From Centropus unirufus (lineage: Eukaryota > Chordata > Aves > Cuculiformes > Centropidae), in the NCBI GenBank assembly GCA_013397695.1, contig VYZI01000391.1, positions 541,542 through 605,541 on the forward strand: a stretch of DNA of 64,000 nt. The letters are read 5' to 3'. The notes under the pieces are model-generated. The model was given only the letters and a program-made list of their open reading frames with translations. It searched no databases and was not told the origin of the DNA. Shown here one piece after another: positions 50,801-63,515 of this stretch. A program made the position numbers and the translations under genes. Positions within the stretch are counted from its first letter, which is position 1. Each line of letters begins with the position of its first letter.

Positions 50801-52344
50801 GCAGCCATACCACCAGCTAAGACGAGGCTCAGGCTGGCAGGCAAATGGGATGGATGATCAGGGACAGGCCAACAAGATACGTAGTTCAAAAAGCGAAGTA
50901 CAGTGTCCTTATCTGGAGAAGGAAAAAAAACACATGCACCAGTATCCGCTGGAATCTACCAAAATAAGGTTTTCTTACTAAAAATAAGTAAATCTTCAAA
51001 GCTTTGGCTTTGCTTTTCTTTGTACTGCGAAACAGCCTCCCCTCCATTCCATAAGGAGTAGGGGAAGGCAGATACAAATTCCTTTTGTTGTTCAGGAAGT
51101 GGGATAATTTCTCTTCTGATGATTTTTTTTAATTTTTGGCACAAGTTGCCAGCACATTTGTTGAGCTTCTTGGGACTCTGATCCTGTCTCTGGCACTAAT
51201 GTAGGCTTAAGACTTGTGGAAAGTGTTCTGTTCCTTTGATATCATCCTCTGTCTCCTGTTCATCCTGAAATCTCTGTAGCCTTCACAAGAACTGGCTGTG
51301 ATACCAATTCTCTTGCTGATACATGGTGAACTCTTCATCCCATACTTACTCACCAACACATTTACTAATTCCCCGTTGGCATTGCCAAGGATGTTAACAG
51401 ATACCAGGAGAACGCAATAGCTAACAATTTAAAACAGCACAGAGGGAGAATATGGGAAAGGTGACTTTTAGAGTGGGTTGGCAGCTACCAATTTTGACGC
51501 AGTATAATCTTATTTTCTCCTCTCCTCCCTCTTGTGCCTGGAGCAAGGAGCAAGTGTCTGCTTTACAGGCAATTTTCTGCTTAGATAGATTTGGATGAGG
51601 ACATATAAAGCAAAGGGATCACCAACGTACGCCAGCGTTAGTTACAGAAAGAGTCCCAGCCTTAAATTTTAGAACACATTACATACACACAGTCACTGCC
51701 CTTTCCGCTGTGGTTAAAATAATGGACCATCTTTAATCCATGTAAGAAATAGACCCTTAGTGAAGCCTCCTTTACTCTTCCCCACTCAAGTACCTGCTGC
51801 CAGCGCATAGAATGTACTCGACACCAGCAAGCAATCCAGCCCCTCTCAAGAAAGCAATATTCCAGACATTTTAAGGGTTCTAAGTACTCCAGGACCAATT
51901 CAGATTTGTTTATATCACAAGTCACACAACTTCTGCATTATATCACAAACTGACTGCAGTTCTTCCGATATTTAAAAATTTTAAGAAAGTTACAGTGAAA
52001 GAAATGTGACCTTTTCCTCATGGCTTTTAAGCACGCGAAAGGTTGTTTCTGTTTTGGCAGATACCATTCATTTGCTAATGTAAAGGTTTCTGTGAAGACT
52101 GTGCCTCCTTACAATTAGTCACCTTGTAAAGAAGTGAGGGTTCTTTCTAAAATGCACCTGAGAAGGTTTAAACTCCCACCAAGCTAGGAATGGCAGGCCA
52201 TGTGTTCAACAACACAGCAGAAATGTTTGTCAATTTTCCCACAAGGTGAAATTTCCCTTTCATTCGCAGCATTTTCACTAGTCTGGAAAACTAAGCTTTG
52301 AAGCAAAAGCTGGAACACAACCTAAAAAAAAATGGAGGTTCCTT
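44851..52344. other. Long non-coding stretch
   Basis: No repeat family or coding frame above 90 codons. A less AT-rich patch at about 46590-47120 has no open frame of note. An AAAAC-type short run lies near 47279-47298. Confidence 0.55.
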
Positions 52345-52415
52345 TTTTAAAAGGGAGAAAGGATATTTGCTCACTATCACACAGGCTACTCAGCAGAGAG
52401 GAAAGGAAGACACCC
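52345..52415 (-). repeat. MIR-type CORE-SINE fragment
   Basis: AGGATATTTGCTCACTATCA, CACAGGCTACTCAGCAGAGA and GGAAAGGAAGACACC track the reverse MIR core (GTGACTTGCCCAAGGTCACA, CAGCTAGTCAGTGGCAGAGC). It is diverged. The nearby 66-codon frame overlaps it and is not a gene. Confidence 0.4.
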
Positions 52416-55002
52416 CTTCCATAAAAGATCTACCCTCTGGATGGCAGCTAGATCGCAGCAGTCAGGAAGGGATTCCAGCACTGTCCTCCAACCCTTGAGC
52501 CACACGGTACAGGCGGCAGAAAGTTTAGTTGAAATGAGGAGGTAGAAAGAGAGAATTCAAATTCAAATTGCCAGTGAAAATGAACCAGCCCTACATTGCC
52601 ATGGACTGGATGATTTCAGACTCTGAAAAGGAATGACTGGGCTGCAGCAGGTATTAATGCAATCCACAGCCTACAGACTGGTTAGAGTGCCCCACAACAC
52701 ATGGCGCACATAAGACTGCAGGGCACATCCACCAGAGTAGCTGTGTGTAAATTACATACTTTTTATGTCAACTCCAAATTCAGCTCATGCTGCTTTTTCT
52801 GTTTAACACAAATTGGCTTCTACATATGGCAATTAAAACTAAACTGGCAAGTGGGAAAACACCTGTATAAACCTCTCATTATCCTGGCATCCCACACTAG
52901 TCAGACTATATTTTCAAGAATTCATGATTGCCTGAGGGGGATGATTTTTGTGATGTTCTACAGCCAATGAAATTCCACCTGCTGCTTTCCCTAATCCTGA
53001 AGTTTTAACATTACCAAATTCTGATTAGTTTTGTGGATCAACCAGATTCCAGGCCTAACAGTCAAGATGTATTTTACCTAAAGCTCTGTTCACAGTTAAC
53101 TGAGAAATACCTGTTATAATTTAAAGTCACCGGTAGATCTGCTTCAGATAGCTCCTTGGAAGTAATTATCTGTTGTGCTTCCGGGACGCCACATGAAATA
53201 TATTCCAAACCTCTAAATTGAATAGAATTTACTGATTTCTTATGTTCTTTGTTCAAACTGAAGACTCGGTTTACTTTCATCAGGACAATTACAGGCCTGG
53301 AATGAGTTTCCAAAGAATTGTAGCTGTTTTATCAAGCAAAGGTAGTGCCTTCACTCTGCTTCACTGAAAGAATAAAGCAATTTGGATTTGGAACATGTTT
53401 TGCTTTGGCAATTCAAGACTGTTAGATTTTCAAACTAACGAAAGTCATATCAACTAACAGACATTTGCCTGAGTTTTGAAGCAATATTAAGCTTCACAAA
53501 TCCTACTACCGAGGCAAATTCCATAGAATGAAAGAGAATCTTTTCTATTTTTAGGATGCAGTTATGAAATCTCAGAAATACAACATTCTTATACACCCCC
53601 TGCTCTGCGCTGATAGAGGTCAGCGAAGACTGAGCAGAAAGGGGACTGTATATGTACAGAAAATGACAAAGATATTATTTGGGTTAAGCCCAAGACTGAA
53701 GACCCCAAAACTGGGTTTTTTCTCGGATCTGCCAAGACATCAGTGACCTTGAGGAATACTCTCATGCCTTTCAAAATAGAACGAATAAAATATACAGTCA
53801 TTAAGAGGCTTGTTTAATTAAATAATAAAGTCAGTTAATTGCTTTGGGGCTCAGAACTTTTAAAGTTTGCTTCCAGCAATAACCTTAACAGCAGAAGTAA
53901 AATTAAGCCTGTTTAATCCAGAAATCTTCTCTCCAATAGTGATGGAGATAAACAGAGCTAAATGAACATAAGACTTAGTAGAATAATAAATGTCCTGATA
54001 CTTTTGTTGCTGTTTAAGTTATTGTCCAGCGTAAAGAAAGTCAAAATAACGATATGTGGAAAAGATCAGAGGAAAAGAACACGATACCACAAAATGGGCA
54101 TTAATGTTTCAAACTCTTCAGGTTTGCAAAAATACTTGCAAGTTTCATGAGGAAGTCTGAAGAATATCTCCAGAGATCAGGTTATGCTTTTTTCAACTAC
54201 TTTGTCTATGAATCAGGTAGATACTTGCATAATTATGCATACTTGAATTACTATATGCCAAAACTTCACGTTGCTTGCCCTTTTGAGTTTTGAGAGCACT
54301 TTCTGCCTGATAAGGAGTGATCTCCAAATTAGGACTGAAGAGGGAAGTAAGTGATTGTATAAGATAATCAAGCAGGAAAAAGCTCTAGTTTTATTTGTTC
54401 TTGAAAAAGATCCCATATCTAGCTCCACTACAGCTTGTTGTTTACTCTGTCTCACCTGTAATACCTTCTAAGAGATCCAAACAAATTCCAGAAATTTATC
54501 TCCTCATTAATTCTATGATACTTGGATTGTCAAAAACTGAAGGCATTCAATATATTCCCTGATAGAGAGCAAAGAGAAGGGTGGGGGAAAGGAAAATTGT
54601 AATGCACAATGTTTCATTTTTTGTAGCCAAAATGATGCATGAGCCACAAGTGAGTGCATTATTAATCTCACAACAGTGAGAAAAAATAATCATAAAGAAC
54701 AAACTTATTCATTATGTGTGGTTTGACATCTTCTTCATTCTACTGAGATGAAATACCACGTGAAATCAGAAACACCAGAAATTCAAATACTGTTGTGCAT
54801 ACTTTGAGACAGAGACAGTGCAAAAGAAACAAGCAGACTCCCCAGAAAAAAATCTCCCAGTGCCAATGCCCCTATTAACCTTGAAATATTGAAGTATGTA
54901 ACTGGGCAAAGGTCAATTATTCCCATATGTACAGGTCTAAGAAGAGGCTAATGTTATCATGTCAATTTTTGTCCTTTTGCTTTGCCTTTTTAGCTGCTTT
55001 CC
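52416..55002. other. AT-rich non-coding stretch
   Basis: No repeat or gene recognised. Frames are at most 89 codons and overlap one another on both strands. Confidence 0.55.
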
Positions 55003-55030
55003 TTTATTATTATCCTTTTTTATTTTTAAT
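55003..55030 (-). promoter_or_regulatory. Possible poly(A) signals for the minus-strand gene candidate
   Basis: On the minus strand ATTAAA (55025-55030) and AATAAA (55003-55008) lie about 550-580 bases beyond the stop codon of the candidate terminal exon. Such hexamers are frequent in AT-rich DNA, so they only fit the model and do not prove it. Confidence 0.2.
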
Positions 55031-55580
55031 AAAATCTAGAAGGTCTGGACGTCTAGGAAGAAAGAAAGATGAACATTTAAAATGTGTTTCTAAAGACAGG
55101 TTTCTTGTCCTGATAGTGAAAGAGAAGACTTTGGAGAGGTTACATTAGATGTTTGAAAACAAAACAACAAATAACAATCTCGAATCTTTTGTCATATATT
55201 TTGTCTTAGTATTCATTCTATTTAAGAGTCTGCAACCATATCATAAACCCCTAAAACAGCTAGTAATGGCTTTGACTTGCTTGTAAAGCAAATTACATTG
55301 TTTTATATAACAGAAATAATAAACAAACTTCTGCAACCTTCTCTCATTTCACTTGCATATTTTGATCCAACTTCAGTTCTGGGAAGTAATAACAAGATTA
55401 GCTGTCAAGCCTGGATTCAGATCCATTTTTTCCCCTAATGCTCAGCCCCAGGTTGCCTGTGCAGCCTGTTAAGAAAGAAAAGCTATCCACAAAACAGCTC
55501 TAGATCCTGATGGTTTTCAGCCAGACGGTTTTTTTTTAAACCTATCAGCTTAGGAATACATACCTCATCATCACAAGACA

Positions 55581-55746
55581 TTAGTGAGTATCATCACATC
55601 TTCTCCCTTCAAGTAGATGAACAAACTCCTTTGTACCATCCTGTCCATAAGGAATTTCTTTTAAAAATCTATTTACAGGTTCATCAGCTTCATCTGATCC
55701 TGCTTTGAAGGCAAGCCTATCTTCGAGTGAAGGATAGTAGGAAAAG
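55581..55746 (-). CDS. Candidate terminal coding exon (minus strand)
   Basis: A strong acceptor (GTCTTTTTGCTTTGCTTTGCGTAG) precedes a segment open for 54 codons and ended by TAA. It begins with one base that completes a codon. The peptide FSYYPSLEDRLAFKAGSDEA, DEPVNRFLKEIPYGQDGTKE, FVHLLEGRRCDDTH is acidic and soluble, with no membrane segment. The other two frames hit stops early. The incoming phase matches the exon candidate at 56528-56567. A chance run of this length has a probability of a few percent. I do not recognise the family, and tests for relatives are given in the findings. Confidence 0.3.
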
Positions 55747-55829
55747 CTACGCAAAGCAAAGCAAAAAGACAGCATGACTACAATTTCCAACAATTTCTAA
55801 CCAAAAATCCAGAGAAGGATGGAACAGCA

Positions 55830-56441
55830 TGGTGGGTTGACCCTAGCCAGCAACAAAACACCTATCCCGCCTTTACTCACTCCCCTCTTCTGTGCAACAG
55901 GGTTTTTAAAAAACAAATCAAAGTAAACAAACAAAAACAACCACCAAAAAACACCACCTAACAATCAAAGGGAGGCAAATGCCTCATGGATATGCTGTCA
56001 GTTTAATAAGAAAACCAAAAGGTGTATGTGTAAGCAAAGAAGAAAAAGGTATTCACATTTGCATTAGCAGACAGGGAGATGTTCAGGTACTTCCTGGGAA
56101 GCAGTGCCTGCCCACATGTAACAGTTTCTTGGGAAGAAAAATTCTATAACCACAAGCATTCCGCCTTCCTCCTCTTTTCCCTGAGCTTTTATCACGGAGT
56201 GCAACACCACATGGTATGGAATAACCTTTTGGTCAATTCAGGTCACTGTCCCAATTTTGTCCTCTCCCAATCTCTTGCCTGCTGCTAACCTACTGACATG
56301 GAGAAAACTTGATACTGTGCAAGCAACGTTCAACAGTAGCCAAAACACTATTGTTACCAACACTGTTTTAGCCACAAACACAAAGAACAGCACAATATGA
56401 GCTTCTATGAAGTTAACTTCATCCCAGCCAGACCCAGTACA
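55830..56441 (-). mobile_element. Solo LTR of an avian endogenous retrovirus
   Basis: The reverse complement starts TGTACTGGGTCTGGCTGGGA, then TGAAGTTAACTTCATAGAAG, a TGTTCTTTGTGTTTGTGGCT block, TAAAACAGTGTTGGTAACAA, ATTCCATACCATGTGGTGTT, and ends with GGCTAGGGTCAACCCACCA, giving TG...CA termini. This is a common bird LTR related to the copies at 21.9 and 29.8 kb. The A-rich part at about 55910-55960 corresponds to its T/AT-rich region near the poly(A) site. No internal retroviral genes are present. Flanks (CAGCA and AATAT) do not form a target-site duplication. It falls inside the last intron of the candidate minus-strand gene. Confidence 0.83.
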
Positions 56442-56527
56442 AATATATGTATAATGGAAATGTTTAAAACCTATCTAGGGTACTTCACCCTAGAAATAGT
56501 TATTTCCCTCCCCTTTAAGGACTTCAC

Positions 56528-56567
56528 CTCATGTATTTAACTGCAACTTTCCATAGCTGTAGGACAC
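56528..56567 (-). CDS. Candidate internal coding exon (40 bp)
   Basis: On the minus strand a long pyrimidine tract (GCATTTTTTCTTTTTTCTTAG) is followed by 40 bases and the consensus donor GTGAAGT after ATGAG. Only one frame is open: two bases complete a codon, then VLQLWKVAVKYM, leaving two bases over. Both the incoming and the outgoing phase fit the neighbouring candidates. The exon is short, so openness alone says little. The splice sites are the main support. Confidence 0.28.
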
Positions 56568-57869
56568 CTAAGAAAAAAGAAAAAATGCAAAAAGATAGAA
56601 CTTTATTTCCAAGCACTAGCCTGCAGAGTATTACGTAACATGGAGAGAAGGATTTTGTGAAATGAGAAGGAAGAAATAAAAGCAGGATGACCTTGTAATC
56701 TTGCAGAGACTTCTTAGACTTCTTACACTTCCATTTCTTGAGAATTCTCACTCTAATGTCACTTCTCACCCAACCTACCTCCTTACAACCACAAGAGACC
56801 AAACAAATTAAGGTTCTTTTTCCCATGATCTACACCACCTTTTTTTCCCCTTAATTTTCGGTCTCAGCTGGAAATGCACTCCATCAGTGGTTCTGCTGCG
56901 AGTCTTACGCCTGGTTGCTTTAATTGAAAGGCCAAAAGGGATGATTTAAGAGTCTCATCATCAAGCTTGACATAATTAGACTCCTGGACTCAGTATCAAA
57001 TGCTCACAGGGCTACCTCAACCTTTCATCCTTCTGAGGCAGTACTACACAGCATGCTCTGCAGCAAGAACCATATCTGAGAAAAGCTTTAGAAGAAAGGT
57101 TTCATCTTTTTTCTTGAGACATAAAAGATCCCCCTGAAACTTCTTCATAGAGTTCAGATTTGTGTTTATAACCTCAGCCAAAGCAGTCCTAACCTCTATG
57201 CCAGAAGTAGCTTTATTTCAGTAAAGCCAAGTATATGACGTTGAAAATTGCCTAGCTATCCACTGGAACAGAACACAGTATGTAAATAGCTTCACTATTT
57301 ATATCCTGTATAGGGCCAGTTTTAAACTGAGAAAATTAAGGAGGGGAAAGAAGTCATTGCATAGATTCAGACATTCTCCAGCATTCTCAGCATCAATTAA
57401 GCACAACAGATCAAAGTGTCAGAAACCAAAACAGAATAAGATTGTTTTCAAGGTGTCTCAGATGCGACTACACTGACTTGATAACTGGGTAGGTACCACT
57501 GAGGTCTGCCAAACAGAGCCTGAAGTGATCTACTGTGGTCGTTGATGAGGCTCTAGTCTCCCAATTACTACATTTTCTCGGACTCTGTTCTTGGAGATTA
57601 GGCTCTAACTATTTCTGAAATGTAAGGGTTTTTTACACATATTGCTTTCACAAACTAGATGACACCGTGACATTAATTCTTAAAGATTCTTGCCGGTTAT
57701 ATAAAGATATTATTACTACAAACAAGCAGTTAAAATGCCAGTTTCTGGAAGACAGAGTTAAATAGAACATGTGCATTCCTGTAATCCCACAGATGGGGTC
57801 TTGTAGATAGAACCTTCAAAGAAACAGCCAGGTTAAACCAGGCACACAGTGGGTTAACTAAACAATTAC
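56568..57869. other. Intron-like or intergenic stretch
   Basis: It contains no recognised gene. At 57312-57370, TTTTAAACTGAGAAAATTAA then GGAGGGGAAAGAAGTCATTG may be a worn reverse-oriented MIR core (TTTACAGATGAGGAAACTGA ... GTGACTTGCC). That match is weak. Confidence 0.4.
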
Positions 57870-57955
57870 CATAAAGGGTGTATTTTCCCTGCTGCTGAGG
57901 TGCAAGAATAAAAACCAAGCTTTCTGCACTCCCTGTTTCCACAAGTGTTGTTGTA
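57870..57955 (-). CDS. Candidate internal coding exon (86 bp)
   Basis: An acceptor (CTTCCTTTATGTTCCCCACTTGATGGCAG) and a donor (ATG then GTAATT) bound 86 bases. In the phase that fits both neighbours it reads TTTLVETGSAESLVFILAPQ then QQGKYTLY. The pattern of a hydrophobic strand, a Pro turn and a G-x-Y-T-L-Y strand recalls the second half of an immunoglobulin-like or ASH-type beta domain, but this is only an impression. All three frames are open here, so the segment itself does not choose the frame. Confidence 0.27.
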
Positions 57956-58457
57956 CTGCCATCAAGTGGGGAACATAAAGGAAGAAGGATAGTCATGAAG
58001 ATGTATGAACAGAAGCACTACAGTGAGCAATAGTAAAGGAATTCTGAATTCCCAATTCTTATAGTCACATTTTAGAAGCCAATTCCAAAGTAACACACAG
58101 ATATCTGGATAATGGCCATATTATTCCTACACAAAAAACAAGAACAGGAGACTTGGACCGAGTACAAGTGAGATGCATGCCACAGACACGAAAGGTTTCT
58201 GATCAGATCAGAAATTAAGGCACATTAATAGATATTGACAATTTCCAGAGGAAAGAGTTCAAGTCCAGCAATTAATTCCCTAGTGGGGGACCCATTCTAA
58301 AAAATTGCTCGGCATGCACAGTGCTCAAAAAGCACGTTACTCTATGGATGTATTCCTCATTCCCTTTTTGGGGTTGGTCTAATTTTACATTCAAATACAC
58401 TTAACCGAAGGGCAAATTCTGGCCAGTTTTAGTCAACTGAACAAATTAGTGGCTTAC

Positions 58458-58513
58458 CTTGTGCCACTGGCTTTAATGAACTTGAGAATGCTGTTCCTAT
58501 TCCAACTTAAAAC
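58458..58513 (-). CDS. Candidate internal coding exon (56 bp)
   Basis: An acceptor (AATAAAACCCCTTTACAG) and a strong donor (ACAAG then GTAAGC) bound 56 bases, with a single open frame VLSWNRNSILKFIKASGT. It starts on a codon boundary and leaves two bases over, which fits the exon candidate at 57870-57955. A second exon-like segment lies just upstream (58544-58697). The 30-base gap between them is too short for an intron, so the two cannot be joined in one transcript. Confidence 0.25.
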
Positions 58514-58697
58514 CTGTAAAGGGGTTTTATTTGTGCCATCTACCTTTTGTGAAGCCAAAGTCAATAGGGTCCAAAGAGGAATATATGTCCTTCTTGTAGA
58601 GGGTCACAGGTGCCACAAATGTAAGCGCTGCTAAATTCTTTTCTCTGCAATGTCCTGGCCCAAGGCTGACAGTGCAAACAGCTCTGCATGGCTGGCC

Positions 58698-61600
58698 CTG
58701 AAAAGACAGCAGAAGAGATATTCTCAGGTAGACAAAGAGGTCCTGTCACTTCCTTGAAAGCCAGTTTCCAAAGATGACTAGAAAGTTTTCAGAGATTTTG
58801 AGTTTTTTTTAACTTAAAATGTATTCCCCCAGTTGCCTTTATCCATTGAATTTCAAGCATAATGGAAATATGATTTATCTATTCATTAAAAAAAGCATGT
58901 CACCACCAAATGGTATTATCTATGTTTTATGAGTCTAAATGTGTTTTGTATGTTGCTGAGTGTGCTTCCATTAATCCTCAGGCACAAAGCAGCATCTTCA
59001 CATTTGTAGGCAGTATGTGAAACCAGAAACTGGGAGGAATGCAGCCGAGGGCTGGCACTCTTGGTAACAGGCACTAACTGGCTGGATAGCAAAACTTTGC
59101 CTTTTACAGTCCATGTTGAAGACTAAGGCTCGTCGTTTGCACATACATCCCATGAAGGTACAGAGGAGCTTAAGAGGTCAATGCTTTTAGAATGACTAGT
59201 TATTGTAAAAGGGCATGACTAGGTTTATACAAATGGAGCTGCCAATCTAAATCATGATATTTTCTTCTCTGGGCCATGTCAAAGACGAGAACCAGGTATC
59301 ATTGGATCTGCCCTCATGTTAATTATCACACATGTGCATTCTCCAAGTAGTTTATAGGCAGTGCTTGATCACATTCTTCAAAGAGGAAGAGACTGAGTCA
59401 CTCCACATGATCCTATTTTGGGTACAAGAACATACTGAATTACTGTGAGGTCTTCTCCTGAACCATTTTCCTGTGATTGTAGAAAGCTATCAAGAGATAG
59501 ACCAGAGGATGTATATCTTCTTTGCTATTTGAGGGACAAAGCCATGACCTACTCTGGCTAAGTACTTAAGATGCTCCAAAGAAAACCGCACAGAAAACCA
59601 AGGATATGTCACAAGTCTTTAATAACATCCTTACAGATCATAAGAGACTTCAAGCAGCAGGGCCCATCTAACTTGGCTAATCCTCTATTAAATTAGTCAG
59701 AGAACCGATTTTGTCAGGAAAGTTCCCATTATTATTTGTCCCATAAGTTATATCACTTTATAATCCAATCGGGAGTTGGGTCCAATCTACTTCAGAGATC
59801 CACTGTTTTTAATTTTTTTACAAACATGCAGCTCTGCAGCAGCCGAAATCCACAGACTCCCAGGAGAGTATCTTTTCATTTAACAGGAGAGGTGGCTGAC
59901 AGGCAAAAATTCACACTACTGTAGGTAAGGGAAATGGGGAATTTTCAGAAAATTGTTCCTCCTCAGGAACACCATACAGGCTATCTGCTTGAACCAGATG
60001 ACAATACATAAGCTGAGGGAAAAGCCAGTTATAACTGCCTGAGGAAGAGGGAGTTGTAGAGACAGAGTAGTGATGGGGAGATAACACTGGTAAGACTGTT
60101 AGCTTTTTCTCTTTGTCTGTGACTTTAATTAGAAACAGTTACAATGCCTACATTTAGGATAGTGAAAAAGGTAACCGATCAAAGCCAAACGTCTCATCAA
60201 CAGATACTTTAGGAAAGAATCATAAATGCAGCTGAAGCAAAAATGGAAGCAGATGCACCGCTAGGAGGGAAAACACGATGAAGCTGTACTTCAGAATCTA
60301 GAGGGGTACAGACAAACAGAATGAGTTTATTCAACTCAAACATGCCGTATCTCCAACTGTGTGAGACTTCCAAAAAATAAGAAAATCATTAAATCAGTAA
60401 TTCTACATTGTTGGCAATGTCCCAAAGACCATAAACAGGAGGGCAGGCATCTGAATGAATGGCTAAGTTTACCCTGCGGTTCCACTGTTTGGACTGTGAT
60501 GGATGTTTAAGTGTTTGCAGTCACACTGCCAGAAAAAAAAGTGCAGAAGAGCCTTGCCTCTTCACTGCAAATGCTCGAGAAAGAGAGGACCAAAAGGAGG
60601 ATGCCATTACTCCATGGGAATGAAAAAGCCATACAGCAACCAATACTGCCTGTACTTTCTCCCCTCTAAAAACAGCGGTGATGGTCCATTGCTTGGCACC
60701 TTCATAGCCTGGGAAACAGAAACTGGCCAACCTTGTAATACTGTTAGACTTGTGCCAAATCAACCTGCTCCTGAATTTCTCAGCAAGCTCCTGTACTTAA
60801 TGAGTTAAATACAAGTAAACTTAAACATTGTGGTTAGGGAGCGGACACTCTAATATCCAGATCTGGATCTAAAGCATGGGTAAAAAATCCTGAAAACATC
60901 ACTCATTCTTCCAAGAATTTCCAACTGAGGAGAATTCATTTATTTAACAATGAACTCCTGCAGTGAAAGCTGCTTCTGTTTGCGGCACAATGAATGAACG
61001 AATGGATGGATGAGACCTCCAGGTTCTCTGACTTTAAGTGCTCCCTATCACTAAGCTATTTGCAGTCTCTGATGTCTGTGATCCCTTGAGCAGGGCATCC
61101 CACCACAGCCCTTTGGACAGACTTCATGCTCTGAAATCCTTCAGCCAGGGACCGAAGCTATTACCAAGGTAAAGTCTTCTGATCCTCACTTTTAATACAA
61201 AAAAGTATGCTAGCAATAAAAAGCACTGACAAACTATCTGTAATTCTACTGTGAAATTAACTGGGTGCTTAAAATCAAACTGAAACTATTTCCAGTTATT
61301 TTATGCTACTCATTTAACTTCAAATATTTCAACCTTAAGATCTGCTATAAAGAAAAGTACTAAAGGCAGAGAGTCACTAAGTAAAGTTCCCTCCAATCCT
61401 CCACCCACCAGATGGTTATTATTCTTAATAATGCATACAAAGGCAGAAAGCACTTCTCTTCCCACTGCTTGATACATCATGCAGCCTTTTGGACTTTCTG
61501 TCATAACCTGCCTACTCTAATGAGTCTACCACTTTTCAACATAGAAGGTTCCTCCTCCACCCACCTGGGCATCAGCAGTACTTTTAAAATAGAATCAAAT

Positions 61601-63515
61601 TCATTTCCAGGAAGCTTACTGTAGTTGGATTTTATTCTTGTGTTGTCTCACAAATCCAGAGCTATCTTAGGAGTCTATTAAACATTTCTTTACAGAAATT
61701 AAGGTGCTTCAAATGAAAGGAAGATATAAATAATGGGTACTGCATTTATTTCATACTCATTGTTACACACACTTAATTTGGGATGGTGGCCTTGTTGCAT
61801 AAGGCACATAAGATGATTAAACACAGATTCAACACACTGGAACACTACAAGCAAGACTCACAGTATAAAAAGTCTCATCGGTTGGTGTCAAACTTGCTTG
61901 TCATTGGCCAGTGGGTGCACAGTTCAGTTATCATTTTATGAAACTGTTTCAACTAACATCTTAGAGTGCGGTTGTAACATGTCCCCACAAGATCCTGCCT
62001 AGCAACTGTTCCAGAAGACCACTGCTGGTGTTGCCATGCAACACTGTGACATCTTACAGGGACAGTCCTGAATCATCATTGCTTGACAACAGCACGGTTT
62101 GGTCCTAATGGTGTATTATCTCTGGGCTGCAGCTCATGGCACTATTAACATCCAGCATGTTCTCAGATACCACAGGGTACAGTGAGAGATGGCAAAAGCA
62201 AGCAGGTTTCACATCATCTGACTTTGGGTGCCTAAATGAAAAGGTTAATCACCTCATACCATCCAGAGAGAGCAATACAAGCCTTCATGAGACAACATAC
62301 AGCTTAAACATTGTTCCTAGTGGCCGACTGAAAGAATCCATTTTTACCAATAGAGAACCTGGTGAAACTAATTTGAGATAAATGTCCATATTTAGATTTC
62401 CAGTGTTTGACACAGATGCAATTATATAAATAATCCATTTCAAGCCTATAATGCATAGGGCACAGAAGGACACACCAAACTGAAAGAAACAGAAGTAGTG
62501 AGCAAATCCTTGGCAGATACGTTAACATAAATCCACTTTGATTAGTGGAGCTTTGCTAGTTTCAATCTGTCAAAGAACCAGAGAAACTAGCTTGCTGCCA
62601 CCTACACTTCCTGTTACAAACAGGCAGACGGTCTCCCAGTAAGGGTATATTAAAAAAATAATTAAAAACTGTAACACAGAAATGCAAAAATCAAAGATAA
62701 GTTAGTACTACAGTTGTTGGTACAACCTGTCCTTCATTTTGACAGCCCTCCTTCGCAAGCCAAACTCTAACAAACTGAAGGGATTTCTTAGAAAAAGCAT
62801 TTATACCAGTGTAGATATGCTTCTTGCTGACCTCACTGAATGCCCTACTACCACCTTTTTAGTCCTTCTGCTAAAAGGAACTGCCGTATGTCTACATGTC
62901 TACAAAAGCATATGAAACCAAGTTATTTAGACCAAATAGAATAATTTCTCTGCAGTATTCTTGAAATACACTGTGTTCCTCTTTCCTTTGAGCCGCAATT
63001 GAGAATTATCAAGATATCCCATAAGGCTACATGAAAAAGATGAACAGCAAGCAAAGCAAGCCAAGTGCTTCTCCAGCTCTGCCAAGAATTAAACACATAA
63101 CTCCATCAGCAGGAGGGCTTGCTTTAGTAACAAAATCTGCCTCAGCCTGTACCTAAAAGGTTTTCTAAAGCTGTAGATTAAAGTTGAAAGGCCACTAGGA
63201 AAGCCTCAAGATGGGGAGAGAACCTATAGGAAAAATGTCATATAGAATTTCCAGAAAGAAAAAAGTAATTTTAACTTTCAGTAACAACAGTAATAACAGC
63301 AATAGTCCCTATTTTAATGACTCTCTAGAGATCTCAGCATTATATAAGTTATATAAGCATTAACATGCAGTTCACCTAATATTGAAATTCAGCCTTCTCT
63401 GCACACGACTGTAAAAGACAGTATTGAATTACATTTCAGTATGAAAAAAAATTGCTATAATAATTTCAAATCACAAGGGAAGTTTCACAAGACATTTGGA
63501 GAAAACACCTGGGCT
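58698..63515. other. Non-coding stretch
   Basis: No repeat family recognised. Some exon-like pieces occur on the minus strand, such as a 53-base segment near 60468-60522 with a T-rich acceptor, but they are too short to judge. A 101-codon plus frame at 60503-60808 overlaps an 80-codon minus frame and has no known domain. Confidence 0.45.

Noticed and set aside
60503..60808. 101-codon plus frame with Cys/Lys-rich start
   Set aside because: It is overlapped by an 80-codon antisense frame. No signal peptide, domain or repeat origin is recognised, and the length fits chance.
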